Source: Clostridia bacterium (GTDB taxonomy: Bacteria > Bacillota > Clostridia > Oscillospirales > Acutalibacteraceae). Taken from it: 48,710 nucleotides of DNA. The stretch spans positions 1 to 48,710 of the forward strand of contig JAFYUI010000012.1 of the NCBI GenBank assembly GCA_017549565.1, written 5' to 3'. Positions 1 through 8,387 of the stretch are shown here, in pieces (position 1 is the stretch's first letter; every line of letters begins with the position of its first letter). The position numbers and the translations under genes are program-made. The notes under the pieces were generated by a model that saw only the letters and a program-made list of their open reading frames with translations, had not been told where the DNA came from and made no database searches.

Positions 1-109
1 GAGAATTGTCGGGTCCTTATTATTGTCGTTGTTTAATTTTCAAGGTCCGTTTTGCGCCCCCTCATTAGAGCGCTCGACTATAATACCACACCAAATACCC
101 CTTTGTCAA
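1..109 (-). promoter_or_regulatory. rRNA operon promoter and leader (16S gene off the left edge)
   Basis: On the minus strand there is a strong promoter: -35 TTGACA (104-109), 18-base spacer, -10 TATTAT (80-85). It is followed by a GC-rich discriminator and then the motif CTTGAAAATTAAACAACG at about 28-45. That motif, of the type CTTTGAAAACTAAACAA, is typical of the leader just upstream of 16S rRNA (and of the 16S-23S spacer) in Firmicutes. The 16S gene itself would lie left of base 1. Transcription runs leftward, away from oriC, as is usual for rRNA operons. The promoter is seen; its assignment to rRNA is inferred from the leader motif. Confidence 0.7.
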
Positions 110-196
110 CACTTTTTTTAAACTTTTTTTAAAAAATTTTTACCACCACAATATCTTGGGTTTTAGCCATTTTTACACACTATTTTTAAGCAAAAA

Positions 197-219
197 AGAG
201 GGCGGAAAACCCACCCTCT
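197..219 (-). terminator. Intrinsic terminator of the EamA transporter gene
   Basis: Reading the minus strand, AGAGGGTGG pairs with CCGCCCTCT (one G-U pair) around a short T-rich loop, followed directly by a run of T. It lies 40 bases past the transporter stop codon and separates that gene from the rRNA promoter. Confidence 0.8.
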
Positions 220-261
220 CTACATATTATATATATACATTCGTTTGCGAAAACTAAAAAA

Positions 262-1239
262 TTAACCCAAAATAACTATACCTGCAATTACCATAGCAAT
301 TACAACATAATGCTTCCAAGACATTTTTTCTTTTAGGAAAATTCTGCTCCACAAAACTGAAATTGCACAGTATGCAGAAATAATTACCATACCAACCGAA
401 AAGTCGCTGAACATAACTGCCATATAGAAGATTTGACCAACGGTTTCACACAAGCCGCCAAAGTATAAATGTTTATTACCTTTAAACATACTATCCTTTT
501 TAACAAGCTTAACCCAAATAAATGCGAACACTGCCAAAACAAAGAAGGTAAGCTCGAAAGCAGAGTTTGCGGCGTAGTCGCTCATTTCAATGCCGGTTTT
601 TTCGATAAACCAATCCGAGAAAAGAAATTCATCGCCAACGGTGCCGAGCGCATCTATTATAAGGTAAGAAATCGGCAACAAGAAAGCAAGTATGCTTTTT
701 GCATATTTACGGTTTGCTCTTTCCTGTCTTGCCTTTTTAACCTCTTCATCCTCATGCTGTTCAACAAAGCCAAGTGCAACAATACCGACAGTTATCATAG
801 CAATGCCAACGATTGTGGTTATTGTTATATCCTCGGTTGAAGTTAAACCAAAAATAAGGCACAAAATAAACGCAAGTGCACCTGATGAATTGCAAATTGG
901 TGAAGAAATTGAAAGTTCAATATAACGAAGGCCAATGTAACCTAAAACCATTGCAAATATGTAAAGCGCTGCAATAGGCAGATAGTACACAAAGTCTATC
1001 AGCTTGAAGTCAGTATAGAAAACACCTGCAACCATTTTTGGCACAGCATCAACACCGACTGTGTTATCAATTATTGCGCCGCCGATAAGGGTAATGAAAA
1101 AATGAATACCCATTATAAGACCAACGGCGAAAACAACCTTCCAATGACTGTTTTTATCTTTTTCTCTTGTTCCCATTTTTGAAAACAGGTCAGAGCCGCT
1201 CCAACAAAGCAGAGCTAAAATTGAAAAAATATAAAACAT
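262..1239 (-). CDS. EamA/DMT-family transporter
   Basis: A 325-residue, very hydrophobic protein with about ten membrane segments in two halves, the layout of the drug/metabolite transporter (EamA) family in the cytoplasmic membrane. The start YIFSILALLCWSGSDLFSK is typical of the first EamA helix. A charged cytoplasmic loop (residues about 160-180, rich in E, K and R) joins the halves. The ATG is preceded by AGAGGTGT at good spacing. The substrate cannot be told from sequence. It is a single-gene unit between its own terminator and parB. Confidence 0.75.
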   Translation of the reverse strand: MFYIFSILALLCWSGSDLFSKMGTREKDKNSHWKVVFAVGLIMGIHFFITLIGGAIIDNTVGVDAVPKMVAGVFYTDFKLIDFVYYLPIAALYIFAMVLGYIGLRYIELSISSPICNSSGALAFILCLIFGLTSTEDITITTIVGIAMITVGIVALGFVEQHEDEEVKKARQERANRKYAKSILAFLLPISYLIIDALGTVGDEFLFSDWFIEKTGIEMSDYAANSAFELTFFVLAVFAFIWVKLVKKDSMFKGNKHLYFGGLCETVGQIFYMAVMFSDFSVGMVIISAYCAISVLWSRIFLKEKMSWKHYVVIAMVIAGIVILG

Positions 1240-1347
1240 TTTTACACCTCTTAAATAATTATTTTCTTGAATACATTATTTAATTGGTGGTGGACGGCGT
1301 CTAAAATGCCTGCAGGGCAATATTTTTTTAAGTCGTTTTGTCATATA

Positions 1348-2190
1348 TTAGTCCGTTAATTTATTTGCAAAATCGCAAAGCTCTTTGTCGCTGTAAAATT
1401 CGATAGTAAGCTTACCCTTGCCCTTGCCGGTTGAAACAATTTTAACCTTGCGGTGAAGCTCGCTGCGAAGCGAAAGCTCAACCTCGCTGTAAAGCTTGTT
1501 CTTTTCTTGTTTCTTTGCGGCTTTGGCGGGTTTTTTAGCAAGCTGTGCCATTCTTTCTAAATCGCGCACAGAAGCGCCCTCCTGCGCGGCTGAAAGCATT
1601 TTTTGGCGAAGCTCGGCATCCTCAACGGTTATAAGTGTTCTTGCGTGGCCTGCGGTGATTGCGCCGACACGCAAAGCTGAAAGCTCATCCTCGTTAAGAT
1701 TTAAAAGGCGAAGTGCATTTGTAACCGCCGTACGAGATTTACCCATGCGAGTGGCAACCTCTTCCTGTGTTAAGCCAAAGGCATCAATAAGTGAACGATA
1801 TCCAAACGCTTCTTCAACAGGGTTTAAATCTTCACGCTGCAAATTTTCAATAAGCGCAATTTCCATAAGTTCTTGCTGTGAAGCGTCCTTAATTATAACA
1901 GGCACATCCATAAGCCCTGCTATACGGCATGCTCGCCAACGCCTTTCACCTGCAACTATACTATATCTTCCATTTGAAAGCGGTGTAACCACAATAGGTT
2001 GTATTAAACCGTGTTGTGCAATGCTATCCGCAAGCTCGGCAACCGCATCGTCATCAAAGTCCTTACGGGGTTGGTCACGATTTGGTTCAATATCATTTAT
2101 ATTTAAAGTTACGGCGCCGTTTTGCTCAGTAGCGTTTTCGCTAAAAAGAGAATCAAGTCCACGGCCAAGTCCACGATTTTTAACTGCCAT
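1348..2190 (-). CDS. parB: Chromosome partitioning protein ParB (Spo0J)
   Basis: A 280-residue ParB. It binds parS sites and, as a CTP-dependent clamp, spreads along DNA to recruit condensin and organise the origin. Visible parts: the N-terminal ParB/Srx domain with the CTP-binding motif GERRWRA (residues about 81-87), the helix-turn-helix around LTQEEVATRMGKSRTAVTN, and a lysine-rich linker before the C-terminal dimerisation domain. The ATG follows AGGAGAG. It starts three bases after the parA stop, so the two are one operon. Two perfect parS sites lie just upstream. Confidence 0.97.
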   Translation of the reverse strand: MAVKNRGLGRGLDSLFSENATEQNGAVTLNINDIEPNRDQPRKDFDDDAVAELADSIAQHGLIQPIVVTPLSNGRYSIVAGERRWRACRIAGLMDVPVIIKDASQQELMEIALIENLQREDLNPVEEAFGYRSLIDAFGLTQEEVATRMGKSRTAVTNALRLLNLNEDELSALRVGAITAGHARTLITVEDAELRQKMLSAAQEGASVRDLERMAQLAKKPAKAAKKQEKNKLYSEVELSLRSELHRKVKIVSTGKGKGKLTIEFYSDKELCDFANKLTD

Positions 2191-2193
2191 AAT

Positions 2194-2964
2194 TTACACT
2201 CTCCTGCTTTTCTTTAAAAATTCTTTTGCAAGGTCATTATAAGCCGCCGCACCCTTTGAACGCTTATCATAATATTGTATCGGCATACCAAAGGAAGGCG
2301 CTTCTGAAAGTCTTACCGCACGCGGAATTGCGGTTTTATAAAGCTTGTCAGCAAAATATTTTTTAATTTCGCCCACAACTTGACCGGTAAGATTTAAACG
2401 ACCGTCGTACATAGTGAGCACTATACCCTCAATTTCAAGGGTTGGGTTGTATAACCTTTTAACCTGTCTAACGGTTGCCATAAGCTGCGACAGGCCTTCA
2501 AGCGCAAAATATTCGCACTGAATTGGCACAAGCACAGTATCACTTGCATTTAAGGCGTTGATAGTAATAAGCCCCAAGGATGGTGGACAGTCGATAAATA
2601 TGTAATCGTATGCCTCACGCACGCTTGCAAGTGCCATTTTAAGCTGATTTTGTCGGTTTTCGATTTCAATTAAATCAATTTCCGCCGCCGCTAAATTTAT
2701 AGATGCAGGGATAATATCAACCTTTTGAAATTCGGTTTTAATTATGGAATCTTCAATTTTTCCTGTGCCAATAAGCAATTCATAGGTAGAAGCCCTTACA
2801 TTTTTCTTATGCACACCGTAACCGCTTGTGGTATTACCCTGTGGGTCAGCATCAACTATAAGCACCTTTTTGCCGGTAATACCAACCGCCGCAGCCAAAT
2901 TAACCGCTGTGGTGGTCTTTCCTACGCCGCCTTTTTGATTAACAACCGAGATGATTTTTCCCAT
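2194..2964 (-). CDS. parA: Chromosome partitioning ATPase ParA (Soj)
   Basis: A 256-residue ParA/Soj ATPase. It dimerises on DNA with ATP and, in Bacillus-like bacteria, also acts on DnaA. The deviant Walker A box KGGVGKTT is at residues 11-18, and DCPPSLG of the Walker B region is at about 125. Length is normal. The ATG is preceded by CGGAGG. The leader carries parS, and a promoter (TTTACA, 17 bases, TATAAT) lies immediately upstream. First gene of the parA-parB operon. It sits about 14 kb left of dnaA instead of beside it. Confidence 0.97.
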   Translation of the reverse strand: MGKIISVVNQKGGVGKTTTAVNLAAAVGITGKKVLIVDADPQGNTTSGYGVHKKNVRASTYELLIGTGKIEDSIIKTEFQKVDIIPASINLAAAEIDLIEIENRQNQLKMALASVREAYDYIFIDCPPSLGLITINALNASDTVLVPIQCEYFALEGLSQLMATVRQVKRLYNPTLEIEGIVLTMYDGRLNLTGQVVGEIKKYFADKLYKTAIPRAVRLSEAPSFGMPIQYYDKRSKGAAAYNDLAKEFLKKSRRV

Positions 2965-2978
2965 TTTAACCTCCGATA

Positions 2979-2994
2979 TGTTTCACGTGAAACA
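2979..2994. promoter_or_regulatory. parS site 1 (ParB-binding)
   Basis: Perfect 16-bp palindrome TGTTTCACGTGAAACA, matching the bacterial parS consensus TGTTNCACGTGAAACA. It lies between the parA promoter and the parA ribosome-binding site, so ParB bound here could also repress its own operon. Confidence 0.97.
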
Positions 2995-3009
2995 TTGCTT
3001 TGTGTTTTT

Positions 3010-3038
3010 ATTATACCAAAGCCAAATGTAATTGTAAA
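3010..3038 (-). promoter_or_regulatory. Sigma-A promoter of parA-parB
   Basis: Minus-strand TTTACA (3033-3038), 17-base spacer, TATAAT (3010-3015). The start point would fall just before parS site 1. Confidence 0.75.
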
Positions 3039-3040
3039 TA

Positions 3041-3072
3041 AAAAAATAAGCCGAATTTTCGGCTTATTTTTT
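3041..3072 (-). terminator. Terminator of spoVAE
   Basis: Hairpin AAAAAATAAGCCGAA / TTCGGCTTATTTTTT around a two-base loop. The spoVAE stop codon lies inside one arm. It separates spoVAE from the parA promoter. Confidence 0.8.
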
Positions 3073-3432
3073 GTCACTTGATTTAAAAATTAACGACATT
3101 ATTAGTCCCATAACGATAGCGGTTGTAATGCCCGCCGCCGTTGCGGTAAGTCCACCACTTAATGCACCTAAAAATCCGTACTGTGAAACCGCTTTTTCTA
3201 CACCTTTTGCAAGACTGTAACCAAATCCCGTAAGCGGCACCGTTGCACCTGCGCCTGCAAACTTTACAATCGGCTCATATACGCCGATAGCGGTTAATAT
3301 TACACCCGCCACCACATAGGACACCAATATTCTTGCAGGTGTCAGCTTTGTGCAGTCAATAAGCAGTTGACCGATTACGCATATCGCACCGCCCACCGCA
3401 AAGGCCTTTATACACTCTAAAAACAAATTCAC
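3064..3432 (-). CDS. spoVAE: Stage V sporulation protein AE (SpoVAC/SpoVAEB family)
   Basis: A small inner-membrane protein (122 residues) of the SpoVAC/SpoVAEB family, which forms part of the channel that moves calcium-dipicolinate into and out of the spore. The family hallmarks GGAICVIGQLLID and FAGAGATVPLTGFG are clear, and four hydrophobic segments are visible. I chose the GTG at 3432, preceded by AAAGGGG, because an upstream ATG would translate straight through a parS site. spoVAC and spoVAD, its usual partners, are not beside it. No spore-specific promoter was recognised. Confidence 0.9.
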   Translation of the reverse strand: MNLFLECIKAFAVGGAICVIGQLLIDCTKLTPARILVSYVVAGVILTAIGVYEPIVKFAGAGATVPLTGFGYSLAKGVEKAVSQYGFLGALSGGLTATAAGITTAIVMGLIMSLIFKSSDKK

Positions 3433-3445
3433 AATACCGCCCCTT

Positions 3446-3461
3446 TGTTTCACGTGAAACA
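3446..3461. promoter_or_regulatory. parS site 2 (ParB-binding)
   Basis: A second perfect TGTTTCACGTGAAACA, 467 bases from the first. It touches the Shine-Dalgarno region of spoVAE. Confidence 0.97.
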
Positions 3462-3491
3462 TTTTTAATATTTTGAGCGTGTATTGTGAAT

Positions 3492-4931
3492 TTATACCTT
3501 AATATCAAAATAATTATTTACAATTTCCTTAACCTTGTCATATTCTAAATGTCGAACACAAAGACTGTCGGCGCGTTCACTTCGCACAGTAATTGTTAAA
3601 CGACAGGTTTTATGCCAAATATCAGGCGGAAAACGGGTGAGTTTAATTTCGCCTATATTTTCCTTTGGGCAATAAAGCTCGCAGGTGCGAAGCCCCTTTC
3701 TGCCGCGAATAAATACATTTTCGCCGAAATCGACCTTGCTTTTAAAGCATTCAAAAAGGCAGAGCCCCGCGAAACACAAAATATATGCGCCCACAACAAA
3801 GAAACAAAAAACAAAAAAGCGGGTAAAATCTTGAAACCTTAAACCCAAAACAATGGCCAAAACGGTTGCACCTATTAAATAAATGGTTGGAAAGAAAAGA
3901 AAACGGCTTTTGTTAAGCGGATTTTCCTTTGGTTTTATAAAGATACCTGTATCACACTTAAAAAACGGCAAATATTCAGCAAAGTGCTTTCTTATTTGTT
4001 GGCCTTTTTCAAGTGGGATTACCACTTCCGAACGGTTTTTACTGTCGCCATAACCACCAACGCTAACCCTCATTGCAAAGCGTTTTATAAGCATCAAAAG
4101 AAGTGACTGCTCAATTCTTACATTGTTAATTGCCGCTTTTTTAAAGGATGTACGCTGTCTTACTATAATTCCCGACAGCATTTCGATTTTTTCTTTACCT
4201 AAAACAAGCTGGAAGTTTAGATATTTAAAAAGCGAATATAAAAAAGAAATTAAATACGAGCTTAAAAATATTAAGCTTATCGTATTTACAACCGGCGGGA
4301 AGTAGGTTTGAATTTTTTGCGAAAGCGACGCGATTTCGTTTAAAAGCATATCGCTTATGGCTATTCCAAGCAAATTACCTGCACGGTTTATAAGCGGAAC
4401 ACCAACAATTATGCCTGTAAATGCCGATGAGGTTGTTGCCGCAAGAATTGCAATTTTAAATACCGAATACCTTATAACCCGTTGCTCTTCCACACCGTAA
4501 AGCAATTTCGATACTTCTTTGCTCGCCTTAACACTTAATTTAAATTCATAGTCTGACTTATTTACAGTGCCTGCCTCGGTATTAAGGCGAAAGGTTACCG
4601 CACAAAAAATAAATTCTAACGGGTTTTGTTTCGTTTGCACCGATGAAAGCTTTTTTATGTTAATTTTAGCTGTTTTACGGAAAAACAGCCCACTTATAAC
4701 GGTTATTGTTTGGTTTTGCTCGTTAAAAACAAGCTTAAAGCACCACCAACGCAAAAAGCCAAAAACCAACAGCACAATTAAAAGCATTATTTCAAAGTGC
4801 AAAATGCTGTCATATTCACCACTTACCGAATATTGAATTATCCCCCTTACAACAGGAAGCAATAAAATAAATAAAAACGGCTTTAAAAAATTAAAAATCA
4901 TCAAAGGGTGGGCGCGAAAGGTTTTAGACAT
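3492..4931 (-). CDS. PH-domain membrane protein, YdbT-like
   Basis: A 479-residue membrane protein with several hydrophobic pairs of helices and bacterial PH (bPH2, DUF304) segments after each, for example VFNEQNQTITVISGLFFRKT near residue 70, EKIEMLSGIIVRQRTSFKK in the middle and FGENVFIRGRKGLRTCELYC near the C-terminus. This repeated plan matches YdbT of Bacillus. As I recall, YdbS-YdbT are linked there to tolerance of certain membrane-active bacteriocins. The ATG overlaps the end of the preceding gene by 8 bases and uses a GAGGGGG site inside it, so the two are translationally coupled. Confidence 0.8.
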   Translation of the reverse strand: MSKTFRAHPLMIFNFLKPFLFILLLPVVRGIIQYSVSGEYDSILHFEIMLLIVLLVFGFLRWWCFKLVFNEQNQTITVISGLFFRKTAKINIKKLSSVQTKQNPLEFIFCAVTFRLNTEAGTVNKSDYEFKLSVKASKEVSKLLYGVEEQRVIRYSVFKIAILAATTSSAFTGIIVGVPLINRAGNLLGIAISDMLLNEIASLSQKIQTYFPPVVNTISLIFLSSYLISFLYSLFKYLNFQLVLGKEKIEMLSGIIVRQRTSFKKAAINNVRIEQSLLLMLIKRFAMRVSVGGYGDSKNRSEVVIPLEKGQQIRKHFAEYLPFFKCDTGIFIKPKENPLNKSRFLFFPTIYLIGATVLAIVLGLRFQDFTRFFVFCFFVVGAYILCFAGLCLFECFKSKVDFGENVFIRGRKGLRTCELYCPKENIGEIKLTRFPPDIWHKTCRLTITVRSERADSLCVRHLEYDKVKEIVNNYFDIKV

Positions 4932-5361
4932 TTCGTTCCCCCTCTGCCAAGAAGTCGATTATTGCCTCTACCGACTGCTTTTCGGTTTCAGCAACAAGCA
5001 AATAGCTGCGGGCAGCTTTGAGGCGCACTGCCGCAATACCAAATTTTCGTGCCAAGGGTGTTTCAAAGCTTTGGGCATAAATCATTCGCTTATATGGCAT
5101 TATGTGTTCGGTCTTAATGAAAATGCCGTACTTTACAACCACCGCATCGTTGGTTAAAACAATTTTATAACCCTTAAAAAAGAAAGGCAAATACAAAAAG
5201 GTGATTAAAAGTCCCAAAACCGCTATAACGATAGCGGCTATTTTAAAGTAAACAAATAAGTTAGAAAAATAAAGACAAAGCGCGACTAAACATAAGGTAA
5301 TAGAAATAATTCTTACTTGCCAAAGAATTGTGGTCTTTTTTGGAAGAGTATTTTCTTTCAA
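4924..5361 (-). CDS. PH-domain membrane protein, YdbS-like
   Basis: A small (145-residue) protein with two membrane helices (residues about 15-60) followed by one bacterial PH domain, including GYKIVLTNDAVVVKYGIF and the conserved YKRMIYAQ. First gene of the pair with the YdbT-like protein. A GTG lies three codons upstream, but it falls inside the Shine-Dalgarno AGAGGTGA. I therefore take the TTG at 5361, which has proper spacing. Exact function unknown; the pair probably forms a membrane complex. Confidence 0.75.
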   Translation of the reverse strand: MKENTLPKKTTILWQVRIISITLCLVALCLYFSNLFVYFKIAAIVIAVLGLLITFLYLPFFFKGYKIVLTNDAVVVKYGIFIKTEHIMPYKRMIYAQSFETPLARKFGIAAVRLKAARSYLLVAETEKQSVEAIIDFLAEGERNV

Positions 5362-5408
5362 TTTTTTCACCTCTTGCGCCCATAATCAGTAAATAAACTT
5401 AAAATTTA

Positions 5409-6677
5409 TTATTTATTAGGCGTTTTAATTTTATCCCAATAATCTTTTGAGGATTGCTCGAATTTGTTGTCGCCAAAGGTATAATATTTCTTATTTTTTA
5501 TATCATCAGGAAGATATTGTTGGTTTACATAATGTCCTTTATAATTGTGTGGATATTTATAGTGTTGACCAACTATTTCAGCATCCTCACCATCAAAATG
5601 TTTGTTTTGCAAATGGCGTGGAATTTCTACCCCAAGTCCCCGCTCGATATCTGCCATTGCAGCGTTAATTGCATCGTGAGCAGTAACTGATTTGGGTGCA
5701 GTTGCCACCAAAATAACTGCATTTGCCAATGGCAGTCGTGCTTCGGGCAGGCCTACATACATCGCAGTATCAACAGCCGCCTTTACAATGGGAATTATTT
5801 GCGGGTAAGCAAGGCCAACATCTTCATTAGCGCAAACCAAAAGCCGTCTGCAAGCGCTTGGTAAATCACCCGCCGCCAAAAGCCGACCTAAATAATAAAT
5901 TGCGGCATCCGGGTCAGAGCCACGCATCGACTTTTGATAAGCCGAAATTATATCATAATGCTGGTCACCTTCACGGTCGTATCTAACCGAGTTTGAGGAC
6001 AAAATTTCTTCAAGTAAATCATTGGTTACATCAATGCCCTTACTGTTTTCGGCAGTAACAAGACAAAGTTCTAATGTGTTAAGGGCTTTACGAACATCAC
6101 CATGGGCCGAGGTTGCAATTTTTCTTATTGCATCATCGCTTATGTTAATTTTCTTTTGCTTTTCGTCACTTACAATACCCACACCACGAGTGATAACACC
6201 AATAATATCATCACGCGAAAGCGGTTTGAATTCAAAAACGGTTGAACGGCTTAATATGGCATTATAAACATAAAAAAACGGGTTTTCGGTTGTGGAGGCA
6301 ATAAGGGTTATATCCCCGTTTTCTATATAAGACAGCAAAATTTGCTGTTGCTTTTTATTAAAATACTGAATTTCATCAAGATAAAGCAAAATGCCGTTAC
6401 TGCTGTCAAAGGTGCCGATGGTGGAGATAATTTCCTTAATATCGGCAGTTGAAGCGGTGGTAGCATTTAAATAACACAGCTTTTTACCGCAATTTTCGGC
6501 AATAATGTTTGCAACGGTGGTTTTGCCGACACCTGACGGACCATAAAATATCAAATTTGGTATTTGTTTTGAATCAATAATTCGCTTTAAAACCTTACCT
6601 TCTGACAAAATGTGCTTTTGTCCGAAAACATCTTCTATTTTTTGCGGTCTTAATTTATCAGCCAAGGGTGATGCCAT
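5409..6677 (-). CDS. rarA: Replication-associated recombination ATPase RarA (MgsA)
   Basis: A 422-residue AAA+ ATPase of the RarA/MgsA/WRNIP1 family that acts at stalled replication forks with SSB. Walker A GPSGVGKTT at residues 46-54, Walker B LYLDEIQ at about 97, and sensor/arginine-finger region ASTTENPFF with LSRS. The C-terminal tetramerisation domain is full length, with the conserved HYKYPHNYKGHYVNQQYLP. The ATG follows AAGGAGGG at ideal spacing. Its own promoter lies upstream, divergent from spoVB. Confidence 0.95.
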   Translation of the reverse strand: MASPLADKLRPQKIEDVFGQKHILSEGKVLKRIIDSKQIPNLIFYGPSGVGKTTVANIIAENCGKKLCYLNATTASTADIKEIISTIGTFDSSNGILLYLDEIQYFNKKQQQILLSYIENGDITLIASTTENPFFYVYNAILSRSTVFEFKPLSRDDIIGVITRGVGIVSDEKQKKINISDDAIRKIATSAHGDVRKALNTLELCLVTAENSKGIDVTNDLLEEILSSNSVRYDREGDQHYDIISAYQKSMRGSDPDAAIYYLGRLLAAGDLPSACRRLLVCANEDVGLAYPQIIPIVKAAVDTAMYVGLPEARLPLANAVILVATAPKSVTAHDAINAAMADIERGLGVEIPRHLQNKHFDGEDAEIVGQHYKYPHNYKGHYVNQQYLPDDIKNKKYYTFGDNKFEQSSKDYWDKIKTPNK

Positions 6678-6698
6678 ATTATCCCTCCTTACCTTTTG

Positions 6699-6727
6699 AT
6701 TATACTAAATTTTTCTAAATATTTCAA
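6699..6727 (-). promoter_or_regulatory. Promoter of rarA
   Basis: Minus-strand TTGAAA (6722-6727), 17-base spacer, TATAAT (6699-6704), 22 bases before the rarA start. Confidence 0.7.
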
Positions 6728-6789
6728 TACTCATTAGTACAAGCCAACCCATCATACAATGAAATATATTATATTTTGGGGCGATTTGC

Positions 6790-8307
6790 TTGAAAAAAAC
6801 GGTTTTTATAAAAAATGCCGCAATTTTAACCGCAACCTCTCTTTTACTGCGGTTTGCGGGAATAATTTTTAAGGTTTGGCTGTCAGGCGCAATAGGCAGC
6901 GAAGGCATTGGTCTTTATCAGCTTGTTTTTTCGGTTTATGTTTTGGCATCTACCTTTGCCACAAGCGGAATTTCCACCGCAGTCACCCGCCTTTGTGCCG
7001 AAGAAATTGCCAAAGAAACGCCCAAAAACTGCAAGCGGATACTAAACCGCGCAGTTTGGCTTTGTCTTACAGTTGCTGTTTTTTCGGCAGCTTTGATAAT
7101 ATTCGGCGCCGATTTTATCGGTACAAATATTTTAGGTGATACACGCGCGGTGCCTTCTCTTAAAATTTTACCGCTTTCTCTTCCCTTTATGGCGTTTTCC
7201 TCTTGTTTAAGGGGATATTTTATCGCCAGAAGAAAAGTTTTATCAAATTCTGTTGGTCAAATTTTTGAACAAGCGGTCAGAATTTTATTTGTTGTTTTAT
7301 TTATAAAAATGTTTATTAAAAAAGGTCTTGCCGCCTGTTGCTTTGGCATTATTTTAGGGGATGGCGTTGCCGAAGCTTTTGGATTTTTGTTGCTTTATTT
7401 GTCATATATTGTCGATAAAAGAAACCTTAAATCAACAAAAACCAACACAACAACCGGTATTTTCCGCAAAATTTTGCATATCACAGTACCTATTACAAGC
7501 GGAAGATATTTAAATTCGCTTTTAAGAACAGGCGAAAATGTTTTAGTTCCAAAAAATTTAGCAAAATATCATTTATCGGGTGCAACCGCGCTATCACAGT
7601 TTGGTATGATTAAAGGTATGGCGCTACCACTATTGTTTTTCCCGTCTGCTATACTAAATTCCGTATCAACATTACTAATTCCCGAAATATCGGAGGCAGT
7701 AACACATAAAAACCGCCATACCATAAAAAGTGCGAGCGAAAAAATAATAAAGTTAACCCTGCTTTGCGGTATATTGTGCGGTGTTTTGTTTTTCTTTGGT
7801 GGTGAAAAAATAGGCGTTTTAATTTATCACGATAGTGATGTCGGCTTTTTGCTTAAAGCCCTTTCCCCCATTGTACCACTTATGTACCTTGATAGCATTT
7901 GCGACGGCATTTTAAAAGGACTTGACCAACAAAGCTTTACCTTTAAAACCGCTATAAGTGATTCGGCCTCCCGCATTGTTTTAGTTTTACTGCTTTTACC
8001 GAAAATGGGGATAAACGGTTTTATTTTAATTATGTATTTTTCAAACCTTTTAACCTGTCTTTTAAATGTTGGCCGACTTATAAAAACAAGCGGGGCAAAA
8101 ATTAAAATTTTTAGCGATTTATTGTTGCCATTTTTGTCAGCAGTTACCGTTTCAATGGTTTCAAACACAATATTAAAGCTTATAAATCTTCAAAATGATT
8201 TGGTTTACATAATATTTTTAACAAGTGTTTCCGGCATACTTTATGTGGGTGTATTATTCTATCTTGAAATAATACCTAAAAGAACGGTAAAAACGCTTGT
8301 AAAATAG
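6790..8307 (+). CDS. spoVB: Stage V sporulation protein B-like flippase
   Basis: A 505-residue protein with about 14 membrane helices, of the polysaccharide-flippase (MOP/MVF) superfamily. SpoVB acts in spore cortex synthesis, probably flipping lipid-linked precursors. Typical features: N-terminal AGIIFKVWLSGAIGSEGIGLYQL and SGISTAVTRL, close to SpoVB of Clostridia. It starts at a TTG eight bases after GGGG, so initiation may be weak. It is the only plus-strand gene left of oriC in this window. Other flippases of the family cannot be fully excluded. Confidence 0.85.
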   Translation: MKKTVFIKNAAILTATSLLLRFAGIIFKVWLSGAIGSEGIGLYQLVFSVYVLASTFATSGISTAVTRLCAEEIAKETPKNCKRILNRAVWLCLTVAVFSAALIIFGADFIGTNILGDTRAVPSLKILPLSLPFMAFSSCLRGYFIARRKVLSNSVGQIFEQAVRILFVVLFIKMFIKKGLAACCFGIILGDGVAEAFGFLLLYLSYIVDKRNLKSTKTNTTTGIFRKILHITVPITSGRYLNSLLRTGENVLVPKNLAKYHLSGATALSQFGMIKGMALPLLFFPSAILNSVSTLLIPEISEAVTHKNRHTIKSASEKIIKLTLLCGILCGVLFFFGGEKIGVLIYHDSDVGFLLKALSPIVPLMYLDSICDGILKGLDQQSFTFKTAISDSASRIVLVLLLLPKMGINGFILIMYFSNLLTCLLNVGRLIKTSGAKIKIFSDLLLPFLSAVTVSMVSNTILKLINLQNDLVYIIFLTSVSGILYVGVLFYLEIIPKRTVKTLVK

Positions 8308-8387
8308 CCCTTTTTCAGCCGTTTGTTTTTTATAAAACAAGTAATGTATCGTTTTATAATTTTCTATTGGCTTAAAAACAGCGTTTT

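Noticed and set aside
1270-1345. Terminator or regulatory RNA between parB and the EamA gene
   Set aside because: TGCCCTGCAGGCA followed by TTTTAG is a short palindrome without a proper T-run; too weak to call.
1496-2242. 248-residue plus-strand open frame
   Set aside because: Lies antisense to parB across its full domain structure; Ser-rich low-complexity translation typical of a shadow frame.
3433-3462. Upstream ATG start for spoVAE giving MFHVKQRGGI
   Set aside because: These codons are the parS palindrome itself and there is no ribosome site before them; the GTG at 3432 has AAAGGGG at good distance.
8308-8387. Signal recognition particle RNA near tadA
   Set aside because: The gap is only 80 bases, AT-rich, and lacks the GNAR-tetraloop helix of SRP RNA.
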